A stretch of 64,000 nt of DNA from an uncultured Alphaproteobacteria bacterium (GCA_902537415.1 CACBBC010000002.1:57937-121936), one strand, 5' to 3'. Numbered from the stretch's first letter, positions 44,481 through 54,746 are shown. The notes: a model not told the origin generated them from the letters alone. Numbers and translations are program-made.

Positions 44481-45050
44481 TTGGTGGTTTTGAATAAAAA
44501 GATCTTCTTGAATAGCTCGAGTATTAACAAAGATGATTTCATAAAGATTTGTCTTAGCCCTGATAATAAATTGGTTCCAGATTTGTGCGAAAAGCTCCCC
44601 GGAAAATCGGTTTGGCTACCAGCCAATAAAGCCCTTATAGTTGATATTTTAAAAAAAGAGGATTTAAAAACCTATTTCGGTGTCTCAAAAATTTTCTCTC
44701 CAGATCTAGTATCCATAATTGAAATGGTTCTTAAAAAGAAAATTATGAGCACTATTTCTATGGCAAAAAAATCTGGTGTTTTGGCAATAGGTTTGGACGT
44801 GATAAAAATGCAATTAATACAAAATAGACACTGTTTAATAATTGTAGCTATAGGTGCTAAGAACCTGGCTAAAAATTCTTTTTTTGCCTCTGAAAATATT
44901 TCAATTTTTGAAAGCTTGCTTGAACAAAAAGATTTAGAAAAAAGCACTGGTAAATTTAATGTCAAATATGTTGGTGTTTTTTCCAAAAATTTTAAAAAAA
45001 CTATTCAAGTGGACTTAAATAAACTAAAAGGTTTTATAGATAACCATTAA
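44481..45050 (+). CDS. YlxR/L7Ae-type RNA-binding protein
   Basis: 189 residues. The N-terminal YlxR (DUF448) region is recognisable from SPDNKLVPDLCEKLPGKSVWLP, but the usual RxCI motif at its start is missing. The C-terminal half resembles an L7Ae-like RNA-binding domain (AKKSGVLAIGLDVIKM). Position between nusA and infB supports it. Start TTG at 44481 preceded by AAAAGAGA; GTG 44484 or TTG 44490 are alternatives. YlxR proteins bind RNA and have been linked to RNase P control; role here unknown. Confidence 0.82.
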   Translation: MVVLNKKIFLNSSSINKDDFIKICLSPDNKLVPDLCEKLPGKSVWLPANKALIVDILKKEDLKTYFGVSKIFSPDLVSIIEMVLKKKIMSTISMAKKSGVLAIGLDVIKMQLIQNRHCLIIVAIGAKNLAKNSFFASENISIFESLLEQKDLEKSTGKFNVKYVGVFSKNFKKTIQVDLNKLKGFIDNH

Positions 45051-45065
45051 TTAATAGTGATTGCG

Positions 45066-47465
45066 ATGACTGATAGTGAAAACAGAGACAACAAACCCAA
45101 AGTTTTGGGGCTTAAAAGTGGGACTAATACAGTTCGACAGAACTTCTCACATGGTAGATCCAAATCCGTTGTAGTAGAAACAAAAAAGAAAAAGCTGCTG
45201 ATTACGAAAAAGGGTCCTGTGATTGAAGAAAATAATAAAAATGTGGTCGCCAAAATAGAAACCAATGAAAATGAAGAGATATTGAGACGAAAAAAAGCCA
45301 TCGAAGCTTCTAAAGCGGAAGAAAAAAAGTTACTGGAGCAAAACAAACAAGAAATAAAATCTCTAGATAAAGAATCTAAGCCTACAGAGGTAAAAGATCA
45401 AAATAAAATTCCTGACTCTATAAATTTAGAACCACCTGATTTAACTGGATCAAAAAAGAGAACAAAGACCGAAAGCAATCAAAAAACATCTTATGAAAGC
45501 AAAACAAAAGATAATAGTGAAAAGTCAAATTTTAAATCTACTAAGTTAAATGAAAACAAGAGAAGATCCGGAAAGATTACCATAACACAGGCTTTAGGAG
45601 ATGATGGGGGTCGCCAACGTTCTATTGCTTCTCTAAGAAGAAGACAAGAAAAAGAAAAACGGCAAATGCTAGAGACCTCTTTGGAAAGAGAAAAGATTAT
45701 TCGAGACGTTCAAATTCCAGACACTCCTCTCACTGTACAGGAACTTGCCAACAGAATGGCAGAACGATCTGCTGATTTAGTAAAAAAACTAATGACAAAT
45801 GGTATAATGGTTACCAAAAACCAAGCTATTGATATAGATACGGCTACTTTATTAGTTGAAGAATTTGGTCACCACGCTATCAGGGTTTCGGATGCTGATG
45901 TAGAAGATGTAATAATTAACATTGATGATAAATCTGAAGACACTAAATCCCCAAGGCCTCCTGTTGTTACAATAATGGGCCATGTGGATCATGGGAAGAC
46001 TACACTGCTAGATTCTCTAAGAAAAACAAATATTGTTTCTAGTGAAGCCGGGGGTATAACCCAACACATAGGGGCATATCAAATTACCGTCAATAATAAT
46101 CAAAAGCTGACGTTCCTTGATACACCGGGACATGAAGCATTTAGCAATATGAGATCTAGGGGTGCAACTATCACAGATATTGTAGTGTTAGTTGTTGCAG
46201 CAGATGACAGCGTAAAACCCCAGACAATTGAAGCAATCAATCATGCCAAAGAAGCAAAAGTTCCAATGATTGTAGCGATAAATAAAATAGACAAACAAGG
46301 CTCTGATCCCAACAAAGTAAGAACAGAGCTTCTACAGCACGGGATTATTGTTGAGAGTATGTCAGGAGATGTTCTTGAGACAGAAATATCAGCTACAAAT
46401 GGTACTGGTTTGGAAAAATTACTTGAAAACATAACCTTACAAGCCGAACTATTAGAGCTTAAAACCAACGAAAAAAGACCAGCAGAAGGAACAGTAGTTG
46501 AAGCAAAACTGGATATGGGGAGAGGTCCCGTAGCTACAGTTTTGGTTCAAAAAGGTACTTTAAAGAAGGGTGATATCTTCGTAGTAGGCCAACAATGGGG
46601 TAAAGTAAGAGCACTTTTCAACGATAAAAAAGAAAAAATTGATTTAGCTCTACCTTCAACACCAGTAGAAGTTCTAGGCTTAAATGGCACCCCAGAAGCC
46701 GGCGATATACTAAACGTTTTGCCAAGTGAGGCTAAGGCCAGAGAAATTTCTCTTTACAGGGAACAAAATATAAAAAACAAAAAAAATACGGTAGGCATGG
46801 GTTCTTCACTTGACCAATTGTTGGCTAAAGCTAAGGAAGACGAGAAATTATCTTTTCTTCCAATCATAGTTAAAAGTGATGTTAGGGGATCCGGTGAGGC
46901 TATTGTCCAAGCGATGGAAAAAATAAAAAGTGAAGAAGTGGAGGTTAGAGTTGTACATTCAGGCGTAGGAGCTATAACTGAAAGTGACATTACTCTGGCA
47001 TTGTCATCGAGTTCTATAATTATAGGGTTCAACGTGAGGGCAAACACTGCTGCAAGAGAAAGCGCCAGTCAGAAAAAAATTGATATAAGATATTACTCTA
47101 TAATATATGATCTTGTAGACGACATAACTAAAGCGGCGGAGGGACTCCTGTCTCCAGAAATAAGAGAAACATTTATAGGTTATGCAAAAATACAAGAGGT
47201 ATTCAAAATAACTGGGGTTGGGAAGATAGCTGGTTGCTTGGTTACAGAAGGACACGCTAAAAGAGATGTTGGTGTTCGTCTCTTAAGGGAAGATGTGGTT
47301 ATACATACAGGAAAACTTAAAACGCTAAAAAGATTTAAAGATGAGGTTAAAGAGGTACAGTCTGGCCAAGAGTGTGGAATGGCATTTGAAGCGTATGAGG
47401 ATATAAGAAAGGATGATGTTATAGAGATTTTTACCACCCAGGAAGTGGCAAGAACTTTAAATTGA
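45066..47465 (+). CDS. infB: Translation initiation factor IF-2
   Basis: 799 residues from ATG 45066 (a GTG at 45057 in frame would add three). The lysine-rich, variable N-terminus is followed by the G domain: Walker [15 protein letters not shown], switch [30 protein letters not shown], and [10 protein letters not shown]. Then come the beta-barrel and C-terminal domains (around 560-800). It places initiator tRNA on the 30S subunit. No clear Shine-Dalgarno. hslV follows 7 bases after the stop. Confidence 0.96.
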   Translation: MTDSENRDNKPKVLGLKSGTNTVRQNFSHGRSKSVVVETKKKKLLITKKGPVIEENNKNVVAKIETNENEEILRRKKAIEASKAEEKKLLEQNKQEIKSLDKESKPTEVKDQNKIPDSINLEPPDLTGSKKRTKTESNQKTSYESKTKDNSEKSNFKSTKLNENKRRSGKITITQALGDDGGRQRSIASLRRRQEKEKRQMLETSLEREKIIRDVQIPDTPLTVQELANRMAERSADLVKKLMTNGIMVTKNQAIDIDTATLLVEEFGHHAIRVSDADVEDVIINIDDKSEDTKSPRPPVVTIMGHVDHGKTTLLDSLRKTNIVSSEAGGITQHIGAYQITVNNNQKLTFLDTPGHEAFSNMRSRGATITDIVVLVVAADDSVKPQTIEAINHAKEAKVPMIVAINKIDKQGSDPNKVRTELLQHGIIVESMSGDVLETEISATNGTGLEKLLENITLQAELLELKTNEKRPAEGTVVEAKLDMGRGPVATVLVQKGTLKKGDIFVVGQQWGKVRALFNDKKEKIDLALPSTPVEVLGLNGTPEAGDILNVLPSEAKAREISLYREQNIKNKKNTVGMGSSLDQLLAKAKEDEKLSFLPIIVKSDVRGSGEAIVQAMEKIKSEEVEVRVVHSGVGAITESDITLALSSSSIIIGFNVRANTAARESASQKKIDIRYYSIIYDLVDDITKAAEGLLSPEIRETFIGYAKIQEVFKITGVGKIAGCLVTEGHAKRDVGVRLLREDVVIHTGKLKTLKRFKDEVKEVQSGQECGMAFEAYEDIRKDDVIEIFTTQEVARTLN

Positions 47466-47472
47466 CCTAAAT

Positions 47473-48018
47473 ATGAATAATATGCATGGAACAACTATAG
47501 TTGGTGTTAGAAAAAATGGAAGTGTAACGATTGCAGGCGATGGGCAAGTAAGTTTAGGTAACACAATAATAAAAGGCACAGCACAGAAAATTAGATCTAT
47601 CAAAAATGAAGGCTATGAAATCATAGCTGGTTTTGCGGGTTCGACTGCAGATGCCTTTACACTTATAGAAAGATTAGAAGAGAAACTTGAAAAATACCCA
47701 GGTCAATTATCGAAAGCATCTGTAGAACTTGCAAAGGATTGGAGAACTGACAAGTATTTAAGGAATTTAGAAGCCATGATGATAGTTTCTGATGGGGTAG
47801 ATCTATTAATAATAACGGGTGCAGGTGATGTCTTAGAGCCAGAAAACAATATAGCATCTGTAGGTTCTGGTGGAAACTTCGCCTTGGCTGCTGCAAGAGC
47901 GCTGTATGAAGGGAAAGGGAGTTCAGAAGAAATTGCTATAAAGGCTATTAACATTGCCTCAGAAATATGTGTTTACACTAACGATGAGATAATACATTTA
48001 ACTTTAAATTCGAGATAA
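47473..48018 (+). CDS. hslV: ATP-dependent protease peptidase subunit HslV
   Basis: 181 residues. The mature N-terminal threonine is in HGTTIVGVR (processing after about residue 6), followed by [26 protein letters not shown] and [22 protein letters not shown], the HslV signature. It is the proteolytic chamber of the HslUV protease and is coupled to hslU with one base between stop and ATG. Located after infB in this genome. Confidence 0.95.
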   Translation: MNNMHGTTIVGVRKNGSVTIAGDGQVSLGNTIIKGTAQKIRSIKNEGYEIIAGFAGSTADAFTLIERLEEKLEKYPGQLSKASVELAKDWRTDKYLRNLEAMMIVSDGVDLLIITGAGDVLEPENNIASVGSGGNFALAAARALYEGKGSSEEIAIKAINIASEICVYTNDEIIHLTLNSR

Positions 48019-48019
48019 T

Positions 48020-49330
48020 ATGTTGGACAATCTGACCCCTAAACAAATAGTAAAAGAATTAGATCGTTTCATAATAGGTCAAGAAGAAGCCAAAAAATCT
48101 GTTGCGATTGCACTAAGAAATCGGTGGAGGCACCAACAGTTAACTGATGATATAAAAGATGAAATATACCCTAAAAACTTACTTATGATAGGCCCTACCG
48201 GTGTTGGCAAGACTGAAATATCTCGCCGTTTGTCTAAATTAGCAAAAGCACCTTTTTTAAAAGTCGAAGCTACAAAATTTACAGAGGTAGGATACGTTGG
48301 TAGAGATGTTGATCAAATAATTCGAGATCTCTTAGAAAATGCTATCATTTTAGTTAAACAAGAAATGAGTAAGTCTCTTTATGAAAAAGCAAAAGGCGAA
48401 GCAGAGAATGTTGTGTTGAAATACATCGCTGGGGAAGAGGCAAGAGAGTCAACAATAGAGTCATTTAGAAAAAAATTGAGAGAGGGCCTTTTAGATGAAA
48501 AGGAAGTTGAAATAGAAGTCTTTGAAAAGAGTAATTCACTTCCTATGATAGACTTGCCTGGATCTCAAAGTGGTTCCATGGGCGTAATGAACCTAAGCGA
48601 TATTTTTGGAAAAAATTTTGGTTCACTCAAAAAAAAGAAAAAATTAAAGGTTAGGGAAAGTCACAAAATACTCATTGATCAGGAAATGGAAAAGCTTTTG
48701 GATGAAGAAGTTATACAGAAAGACGCCAAGACTAGAGTAGAACAAAGTGGCATCGTCTTCATAGATGAGATAGATAAAGTATGTACTAACTCTACATCGA
48801 AATCTGCGGAAGTCAGTCGAGAAGGCGTTCAGCGCGATTTACTCCCGCTAATTGAAGGTACGATTGTATCCACCAAATACGGGCCCATTAAAACAGATCA
48901 AATTCTTTTTATTTGCTCGGGAGCTTTCCATCTTTCGAAACCATCTGATCTTCTCCCAGAATTACAAGGGCGTCTTCCTATAAGAGTACAGTTAAGCCCA
49001 TTAAAAAAAGAGCATTTTAAAAGAATTTTAACTGATACTGATAACAGTCTTACCAAACAGTATATTGAATTGATCAAGACCGAAGGTGTTGAGCTGATTT
49101 TTGGCGACGATGGTATTGAAAAGATATGTTCATTGGCGGAAGAAGTAAATTTTAATATCGAAAATATTGGGGCGAGAAGGCTGCATACGATTTTAGAGAA
49201 AGTGCTTGAAAACGTTAGCTTCAATGCACCTGACTTAAAGGGGGAAAAAGTGGTAGTCGATTCAAAACTTGTTGAAAAGCACGTTGGTAGTCTATCTAAA
49301 ACTGCTGACTTAAGAAAATATGTTCTTTGA
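48020..49330 (+). CDS. hslU: ATP-dependent protease ATPase HslU
   Basis: 436 residues. Walker [15 protein letters not shown] near 57, [19 protein letters not shown], a long I-domain (about 110-230) rich in charged residues, Walker [12 protein letters not shown] near 245 and the sensor region [20 protein letters not shown] near the C-terminus. It unfolds substrates for HslV. Overlaps the convergent smr gene by 21 bases at the 3' end. Confidence 0.96.
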   Translation: MLDNLTPKQIVKELDRFIIGQEEAKKSVAIALRNRWRHQQLTDDIKDEIYPKNLLMIGPTGVGKTEISRRLSKLAKAPFLKVEATKFTEVGYVGRDVDQIIRDLLENAIILVKQEMSKSLYEKAKGEAENVVLKYIAGEEARESTIESFRKKLREGLLDEKEVEIEVFEKSNSLPMIDLPGSQSGSMGVMNLSDIFGKNFGSLKKKKKLKVRESHKILIDQEMEKLLDEEVIQKDAKTRVEQSGIVFIDEIDKVCTNSTSKSAEVSREGVQRDLLPLIEGTIVSTKYGPIKTDQILFICSGAFHLSKPSDLLPELQGRLPIRVQLSPLKKEHFKRILTDTDNSLTKQYIELIKTEGVELIFGDDGIEKICSLAEEVNFNIENIGARRLHTILEKVLENVSFNAPDLKGEKVVVDSKLVEKHVGSLSKTADLRKYVL

Positions 49331-49891
49331 TTTTACGAGAAAAAAGTAGTAAGCACCTTCACCGCCATGCTTATCTAAAGCCTTAGATATATACTGTACT
49401 TTATCCCGATAAAAGTCTTCTAAGAGCCATTTATTAATTTCACTTTTTATTGTTTGCTTTTTTCCATGGATGTTAGGCTTTGAATTTCGACCCTTTCCAG
49501 TGATGATTAACAAAAGCCGCTTATTGCGTTGGAAACTTTTACCAACAAATAGTTGTAAACGCGCTTTGGCTTCTCTTAGAGAGAATCCATGAAGATCTAT
49601 GGTTCCTTCAATATTAATTCTTCCACTTTTTATTCGTTTTAGCTTATTTTTTTCTATATTTATATCGATTATAGGAGAACTCATTCTAGATAGATACTTC
49701 GCGTTTTCAAAGCTACCTAACCTTTTATCTGAATGAGAAGCAGGGTCGTTAGTTGAGAAAGTATCTTTGTAATTTAAGTTATTTGAATTAGCTATACTGC
49801 CACAAGATTTTTTTTTTATATTGTTCTTAACAACAAAATCTTCCCATAATAGCTGGTCATTGGTTTTTTGTATGATTTTTTCTTTTTTCAT
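49310..49891 (-). CDS. Smr-domain protein
   Basis: 193 residues from ATG 49889-49891, which overlaps the Tim44-like stop in an ATGA. The C-terminal Smr domain shows [20 protein letters not shown] and [12 protein letters not shown], the motif of Smr endonuclease/DNA-binding domains. The N-terminal part is a basic, unstructured stretch. Smr proteins cut or bind nucleic acid; in bacteria some act in mismatch control or ribosome rescue. The exact role is unknown here. Convergent overlap of 21 bases with hslU. Confidence 0.88.
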   Translation of the reverse strand: MKKEKIIQKTNDQLLWEDFVVKNNIKKKSCGSIANSNNLNYKDTFSTNDPASHSDKRLGSFENAKYLSRMSSPIIDINIEKNKLKRIKSGRINIEGTIDLHGFSLREAKARLQLFVGKSFQRNKRLLLIITGKGRNSKPNIHGKKQTIKSEINKWLLEDFYRDKVQYISKALDKHGGEGAYYFFLVKSKNIFS

Positions 49892-50541
49892 AGAGTGGAT
49901 TTTAAAAACCAAACAGGGCTTTTATCAGATAGATTTTTGGTAAAAACCCAGGTGTCCTTTTGTTTTTTTATCTCATCTGGGTGACCTTCAATGATAGCTC
50001 CCTTGCTGTCCTTTACAACAGTTGTTATCTCGGATTTAAATGATAACGTGACGTCAGCAATTTTTGTTTTTTGACTAAACGAGGCATTGATTATTCTAAT
50101 GTCTCTCATTCCTATAAATTTTGCGTCAACAATAAACCCATCTTTTTTTCTTTTATCTATAACTGACTTGAAACTTGTTAATACCTTTTTTTCCAAAAGA
50201 GTTTTTAGTTTTTCAGTATCGCCTCTTTCAAAAGCCATCAAAATTATCTCATATGCCATCTTTGCACCTGAAACAAATTTGTTAACGCTAAAGTCGCTGT
50301 CAAACTCCTTCATCTTTTTGAATACCTGGGCATTTTTACTGTTTTCCTCAACATAATCGAAAATATCGTCGTCAGGACCATCATTTTTTGTTTTAGCTGT
50401 AACTTTCGGATTATTGACTACATCGCTCGATTCTTTTATCTCCCTAATGGTCTTCTCAAAACCATCTCTAGATCCGAGTACCGCTCTCAATCGCCAAAAA
50501 AGAAATATAGCTACAGCTGCTAGTATAAATATTTGTAACAT
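49888..50541 (-). CDS. Tim44-like inner-membrane protein
   Basis: 217 residues. One N-terminal transmembrane segment (about 2-18) is followed by a charged linker and a C-terminal Tim44-like domain (MAYEIILMAFERGDTEKLKTLLEKKVLTSF onward). Alphaproteobacterial relatives sit in the inner membrane and resemble the mitochondrial import motor component Tim44. It lies next to smr in many alphaproteobacteria and near the secB-dnaQ block. The start is ATG with a weak ribosome binding site. Confidence 0.88.
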   Translation of the reverse strand: MLQIFILAAVAIFLFWRLRAVLGSRDGFEKTIREIKESSDVVNNPKVTAKTKNDGPDDDIFDYVEENSKNAQVFKKMKEFDSDFSVNKFVSGAKMAYEIILMAFERGDTEKLKTLLEKKVLTSFKSVIDKRKKDGFIVDAKFIGMRDIRIINASFSQKTKIADVTLSFKSEITTVVKDSKGAIIEGHPDEIKKQKDTWVFTKNLSDKSPVWFLKSTL

Positions 50542-50620
50542 TCTCTATGTTCCAATTCTTTCTTCAATTCCTTCAAAAAGGAAATAAATTACTAAAGTAA
50601 ATATATAAGATTTAATTTTA

Positions 50621-50649
50621 TTGTGTCCACCTGTAAGATGGAGTATATA
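50621..50649 (+). promoter_or_regulatory. Promoter of secB
   Basis: TTGTGT (50621-50626), 17-base spacer, TATATA (50644-50649), about 30 bases before the secB ATG. The downstream TATAAT-like sequence at about 50656 could be an alternative -10. Resembles the rimP promoter in both hexamers and spacing. Confidence 0.55.
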
Positions 50650-50681
50650 GTTCCCTATAATAAATAAAAGTTAAAAATTAT

Positions 50682-51161
50682 ATGTCTTCGAAACAAATAG
50701 CTACAGATGAACATAGTTACTATATTGAAAATTTACTATTCAATCATGACATAGAGCTTTTATCGCAATTCGTTAAAGATTTGTCTTTTGAAAAAAAGGA
50801 GGCTTTTGCCTACTTTACAGAAGAAGATTTTAAGGGGAAGACAGATTTTTCTCTCAATATAGAAATCGAAAATAAACAGCGAGATGAAGATCAAATATTG
50901 GTTTCCCTAATTGTTAATTTGGAAGCTAAAATTAATAAAAAAACGGCTTTTATATTAGAAATGACGTACTGTGGTTTATTCAAGTTTCCGAATGTAACCA
51001 AAGATTTACTAGAAAAGCAAATAAAGGTTGAGTGTCCAAAGATTCTTTTCCCATACATAAGAAGATTAATATCTCAAATAATGATTGAGAGTGGTATGCC
51101 GAACGTCGACATTAAAAATATTAACTTTTTTGATCTATATAAGACTAAACAGAAAAACTAA
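50682..51161 (+). CDS. secB: Protein-export chaperone SecB
   Basis: 159 residues, normal length. Typical SecB segments: FVKDLSFEKKEA near 32, a central FSLNIEIENKQ-containing beta region and VECPKILFPYIRRLISQIMIESGMPNVDIKNINFFDLY toward the C-terminus. It keeps preproteins unfolded for SecA. Lies beside dnaQ in the conserved alphaproteobacterial origin-proximal order, convergent to dnaQ with interlocked stops (CTAA). Confidence 0.93.
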   Translation: MSSKQIATDEHSYYIENLLFNHDIELLSQFVKDLSFEKKEAFAYFTEEDFKGKTDFSLNIEIENKQRDEDQILVSLIVNLEAKINKKTAFILEMTYCGLFKFPNVTKDLLEKQIKVECPKILFPYIRRLISQIMIESGMPNVDIKNINFFDLYKTKQKN

Positions 51162-51883
51162 TACCATAAGTTTTTCTTCATTTTAGAAATAAATTCCATG
51201 TGCAGCTCCATTTCTTCTTGGGACACTCTGCTTTCAGCTAATGGATGTTTTCTAATAAAGTTCTTTTTTTCTATTGTTTTTTTATTCCTATAGTCAATCT
51301 CATAGCCTACCTCCGAAAATTCAAAACCGGGTTGTTTTCCTCCTGCCAACTCTAGATAGACTTCTGACAGTACTTCGCTATCGATAAGCGCTCCATGTTT
51401 ACCTTTTCTTTTGTTGTCTATACCAAACTTAATACACAGAGAATCCAAAGAAACTGATTTCCCAGGGTATATTTGTTTTGCGATCTCTAAGGTGTCAATT
51501 ATTTTTTCACTTCGTATTTCTTTAAAGGGTAATTTATCATACACGTCAAAATTGCTATCCTCGAGTCTCAGTATTTCATGGTTTATAAATCCGATATCAA
51601 ACTTTGCGTTATGGATTATTAGCTTTGAGTCACCGATGAATATAATTAAATTTTCTATTATCTCAGAAAATAGCGGTTTGTCTGATAAAAAATCTACTGA
51701 TAGACCATGAACTTTAAAAGACTCAATTGGCATTTCTCCCTCTAATAAAGGATTCAAATAGCAATGGAAGGTATTTCCTGTTGGAATGTGGTTTACAAGC
51801 TCTATAGCTCCTATTTCAACTATTCGATCTCCTTTATCGGGATTCAGACCTGTAGTTTCTGTGTCTAACACGACTTCCCTCAT
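51158..51883 (-). CDS. dnaQ: DNA polymerase III epsilon subunit DnaQ
   Basis: 241 residues. DEDDh exonuclease motifs: ExoI VLDTETTGLNP near residue 5, ExoII IIHNAKFDIGFINHE near 95 and ExoIII HGALIDSEVLSEVY near 165 (with the HxxxxD spacing). It provides proofreading for the replicase. Located in the aroE-coaE-dnaQ group on one side of the putative origin. The coaE stop is 1-2 bases upstream of its ATG. Confidence 0.93.
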   Translation of the reverse strand: MREVVLDTETTGLNPDKGDRIVEIGAIELVNHIPTGNTFHCYLNPLLEGEMPIESFKVHGLSVDFLSDKPLFSEIIENLIIFIGDSKLIIHNAKFDIGFINHEILRLEDSNFDVYDKLPFKEIRSEKIIDTLEIAKQIYPGKSVSLDSLCIKFGIDNKRKGKHGALIDSEVLSEVYLELAGGKQPGFEFSEVGYEIDYRNKKTIEKKNFIRKHPLAESRVSQEEMELHMEFISKMKKNLWY

Positions 51884-51884
51884 T

Positions 51885-52490
51885 TTATATCAAAAGTCCT
51901 TTAATTTTTTGGTATATTTCCAAAACATCCTGTTTTGTTTCTAGTAAACTCTTGTCAGTGTTTATTAGAAAGTCAGCTCTTTTTATTTTTTCTTGTTCGT
52001 TTATTTGGTTACGCTTTATAAGCTGAAAATCTTGCTCTTTTATATTCTTTCTGCTCAGCACTCTTTTCTTCTGTGTCAACTCTGAAGCGGTTACAACTAA
52101 AACAGCGTCAAAGTTTCTCTCTTGTTTTTTTTCAAACAAAAGGGGAATATCGAAGACTATTAAGGGCAAATCTCTATTAGATCTTATAAAATTATCCTTT
52201 GAATGTTCTAATAGAGGATGGACTATTCGCTCTACTTTTTTGAGTATTGCATTGTCTTTATGAATCAAGCTTTTTAATTTCTCTTTATCAACTCCAGTCT
52301 TTGTTACAACACTTGGGAATTCCTTGGAAAGGATTTTTGTTGCGGCTCCATTAATTTTGTATAGTTCGTTAACTGCATGATCTGCACACCAAACTTGAAC
52401 ACCGAGATCCCGAAACATGTTCGATACGGTTGTTTTTCCCATAGCAATTGAGCCTGTTAAACCGAGGATAAACCTTTTATTTTTATTCAA
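51885..52490 (-). CDS. coaE: Dephospho-CoA kinase CoaE
   Basis: 201 residues. Walker A GLTGSIAMGKTTVSNMF near 10, then the lid region VWCADHAVNELY and PLLEHSKDNF and IVFDIPLLFEKKQE, typical of CoaE. It phosphorylates dephospho-CoA, the final step of CoA synthesis. Overlaps the aroE stop by 8 bases. Same direction as dnaQ and aroE. Confidence 0.94.
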   Translation of the reverse strand: MNKNKRFILGLTGSIAMGKTTVSNMFRDLGVQVWCADHAVNELYKINGAATKILSKEFPSVVTKTGVDKEKLKSLIHKDNAILKKVERIVHPLLEHSKDNFIRSNRDLPLIVFDIPLLFEKKQERNFDAVLVVTASELTQKKRVLSRKNIKEQDFQLIKRNQINEQEKIKRADFLINTDKSLLETKQDVLEIYQKIKGLLI

Positions 52491-53328
52491 CTATGAACTT
52501 TCTGATTTCGTCATCGATGACCGGTGATTTTTGAAACCAATGTTCAAAACCGGGAACCGCTTGATTTATTAGCATTCCTATCCCGCCTACAGTCTTTAGC
52601 TTTAGCTTCGAAGCCTCTTTTAAAAGCTCAGTGACTAAAGGATTATACACAATATCAATAACCAGCGCAGTCTTTTTGGCTCTTGATATTGGCTGGGAAA
52701 ATTCAGGTTGTCCAATCATTCCCATAGAGGTTGCATTGATTATTAAGTCTGCTTTTCCAATTGTTTCGGGGGCTGCTCGCCAGTCCACCACTGCTACTTT
52801 AGCACCCAAATCCTCGGAAATTATTTGAGCTTTTGAGCGAGTTCTATTAGTTATACCCACTTCTTTTACGCCATTAGATATTAATGCCGAAGCAATAGCT
52901 CTAGCTGATCCACCAGCACCATATATTAACGCTGTTCTATCATAAAAGTCATAGTCTGGAACTTCATCAATTATATTTTGAATGAAACCGTAGCCATCTG
53001 TGTTATCAGCATGAACCTTTCCATTTTTACTAAAGTATAAAGTATTAGCTGCACCAATTAACGCAGCCCTGTCTGTGACTGAATCCGCAAAAGAAAGAAC
53101 ATTGGTTTTATGGGGTATTGTTACATTTACACCGTTGAAACCCAAACCTATTAAGCTTTTTATGGAAGCCTGAAGTTTGTCTGTGGGTACAGAAAATGGG
53201 ATATAGAAACCGTTAATGTTGTACTTTGACAGCCAATAGTTATGAAGTTTTGGTGATTTGCTATGGGATATTGGATGACCAATTACTCCTGCCAAATATG
53301 GGGGTGTATCAATTGTATTTTTATCCAT
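52483..53328 (-). CDS. aroE: Shikimate dehydrogenase AroE
   Basis: 281 residues from ATG 53326-53328; the frame is open to a further ATG at 53349. The substrate site GVIGHPISHSKSPKLHNYWL and NVTIPHKTNVL, the NADP-binding region YGAGGSARAIASALI and the C-terminal GGIGMLINQAVPGFEHWF are all present. It reduces 3-dehydroshikimate. It is the first gene left of the AT-rich gap thought to be the origin. Confidence 0.95.
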   Translation of the reverse strand: MDKNTIDTPPYLAGVIGHPISHSKSPKLHNYWLSKYNINGFYIPFSVPTDKLQASIKSLIGLGFNGVNVTIPHKTNVLSFADSVTDRAALIGAANTLYFSKNGKVHADNTDGYGFIQNIIDEVPDYDFYDRTALIYGAGGSARAIASALISNGVKEVGITNRTRSKAQIISEDLGAKVAVVDWRAAPETIGKADLIINATSMGMIGQPEFSQPISRAKKTALVIDIVYNPLVTELLKEASKLKLKTVGGIGMLINQAVPGFEHWFQKSPVIDDEIRKFIVE

Positions 53329-53349
53329 ATTAGTCTGTTGATTAAACAA

Positions 53350-53611
53350 TAGTTATGTTAGTAAATTCATAAATTTTATAATAAATTAATTTTTATTATA
53401 AACTATTATTTTTTTTCAACAACTCAGCCCACATTTGACGTAAATACTGATGTTAGCCTTGCAGTTGTTTGAAACAAAAAAATTATCTCACGTTTCTAAT
53501 AAGTTATGCTGTTAATAACAGATAATTATATGTGGATAAAACACTCTCTATAAATCAATCCCCATTTTTTTGTTTATATACTACTTACAACTAATATATT
53601 ATATATATAAT
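53350..53611. other. Putative replication origin (oriC)
   Basis: 262-base gene-free, AT-rich gap between divergent aroE and hemE. In Caulobacter and relatives, oriC sits next to hemE with the rho, mnmE, mnmG, rsmG, parA and parB genes nearby and aroE, coaE, dnaQ and secB on the other side, the same layout as here. The gap contains a perfect DnaA box (53531-53539), a 13-base palindrome (CTGTTAATAACAG, 53509-53521) and very AT-rich stretches (about 53350-53410 and 53570-53611) suitable for unwinding. Only one perfect DnaA box was found, so the call rests mainly on synteny. Confidence 0.62.
53531..53539 (-). promoter_or_regulatory. DnaA box
   Basis: TGTGGATAA on the plus strand is the reverse complement of TTATCCACA, a perfect 9-base DnaA box. 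It lies in the aroE-hemE gap, ten bases after the palindrome at 53509-53521. I found no second box with at most one mismatch in this gap. Confidence 0.75.
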
Positions 53612-54643
53612 ATGAGTTTATTTATAGAATGTGTAAATGGTCAACCTGTCGACCGGCCTCCGATATGGTTTATGCGTCAAGCAGGTCGATATCTGAACGA
53701 ATATCGTGATACTAGAAAGAGAGCTGGTTCTTTTTTAGATCTATGTTACAACTCTGAATTAGCTACTGAAGTTACATTACAACCAATAGATAGATTTGGA
53801 TTTGATGCAGCTATTTTATTTGCTGACATTTTATTAATATTAGACGCCCTTGGCGTTAACGTTCAGTTTATAGAGGGTCAAGGACCATTATTAGATCCAG
53901 TAAAAAACAAGAAAGATATTGAGAGAATTAATAATTCAGGACAGATACATGAAAAGCTTTTTCCAGTATATGAAACTGTAAAAAAATTGAAGAAACAGCT
54001 CCCAAAAGACGTTCCCTTAATAGGTTTTGCGGGTGCACCATGGACTCTGGCAACTTATTTGATTAATGGAAAAGGGGAGCAGGGGTCATTAACAGCCAAG
54101 AAATTCTTAATTGAAAACAACGAGGAGTTTGAAGAAATTATAAAAATATTAACAGATGCAACGATAGAATATCTGATAATGCAAATTGAATCGGGAGCAG
54201 ACGTTATAAAAATATTTGATAGTTGGGCGGGCGCGTTAAATGCTGATATGGTTTTGCAATACTCCTTAAATCCAATAAAAAAAATAGTGAGTGAAATAAA
54301 AAAGAAGCACCCCAATATACCATTTATAGTGTTCCCGAGATCAATCAATACAATTTATAGTAATTTTGCTAATGAAAAATACTTTGATGTTTTGGCTGTT
54401 GATCAATTTTTAGACAGAAAGTGGATCGCAAAAAATATTCAACCAAAAAAAATTATTCAAGGAAATTTAGACCCTATTTTTTTAACTCAGAGGAAGGAAG
54501 TATTAGTTGAAGAACTAAAGAGAGTCACGGAAGATTTCAAAACCTACCCATATGTCTTTAATCTTGGACATGGGATAACTCCAGATGCGAAAGTGGAGAA
54601 TGTGGAATTAGTGGTTGATCACATCAAAGGAATGAAATTTTAG
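53612..54643 (+). CDS. hemE: Uroporphyrinogen decarboxylase HemE
   Basis: 343 residues from ATG 53612, preferred over TTG 53570 because MSLFIECVNGQPVDRPPIWFMRQAGRYLNEYR matches family N-termini; no Shine-Dalgarno is visible and upstream is almost all A and T. Other motifs: GFDAAILFADILLILDALG near 58, GFAGAPWTLATYLI near 135, ADVIKIFDSWAGAL near 200 and NLGHGITPDAKVENV at the end. It decarboxylates uroporphyrinogen III to coproporphyrinogen III. First gene right of the putative origin. Confidence 0.95.
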   Translation: MSLFIECVNGQPVDRPPIWFMRQAGRYLNEYRDTRKRAGSFLDLCYNSELATEVTLQPIDRFGFDAAILFADILLILDALGVNVQFIEGQGPLLDPVKNKKDIERINNSGQIHEKLFPVYETVKKLKKQLPKDVPLIGFAGAPWTLATYLINGKGEQGSLTAKKFLIENNEEFEEIIKILTDATIEYLIMQIESGADVIKIFDSWAGALNADMVLQYSLNPIKKIVSEIKKKHPNIPFIVFPRSINTIYSNFANEKYFDVLAVDQFLDRKWIAKNIQPKKIIQGNLDPIFLTQRKEVLVEELKRVTEDFKTYPYVFNLGHGITPDAKVENVELVVDHIKGMKF

Positions 54644-54693
54644 TTTTAAGATACTAAAATTATATAAAATATTGACAAATGTTAAAAAACACG

Positions 54694-54712
54694 TTAATGG
54701 TCATGCCATTAA
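54694..54712. repeat. Inverted repeat in the rho leader
   Basis: TTAATGG and CCATTAA, 7-base arms separated by TCATG, 35 bases before the rho ATG. TTGACA (54672-54677) lies 16 bases before the first arm, so the repeat overlaps or follows the possible -10 (TTAATG). It could be an operator or an RNA hairpin in the rho leader. No T-tract follows directly. Confidence 0.5.
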
Positions 54713-54746
54713 AATTCCCCTTTTCTAATTTAAATCCTTAAAGTTA

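Noticed and set aside
53483..53491. Second DnaA box (TTATCTCAC)
   Set aside because: Only the first five bases agree with TTATCCACA; not accepted.
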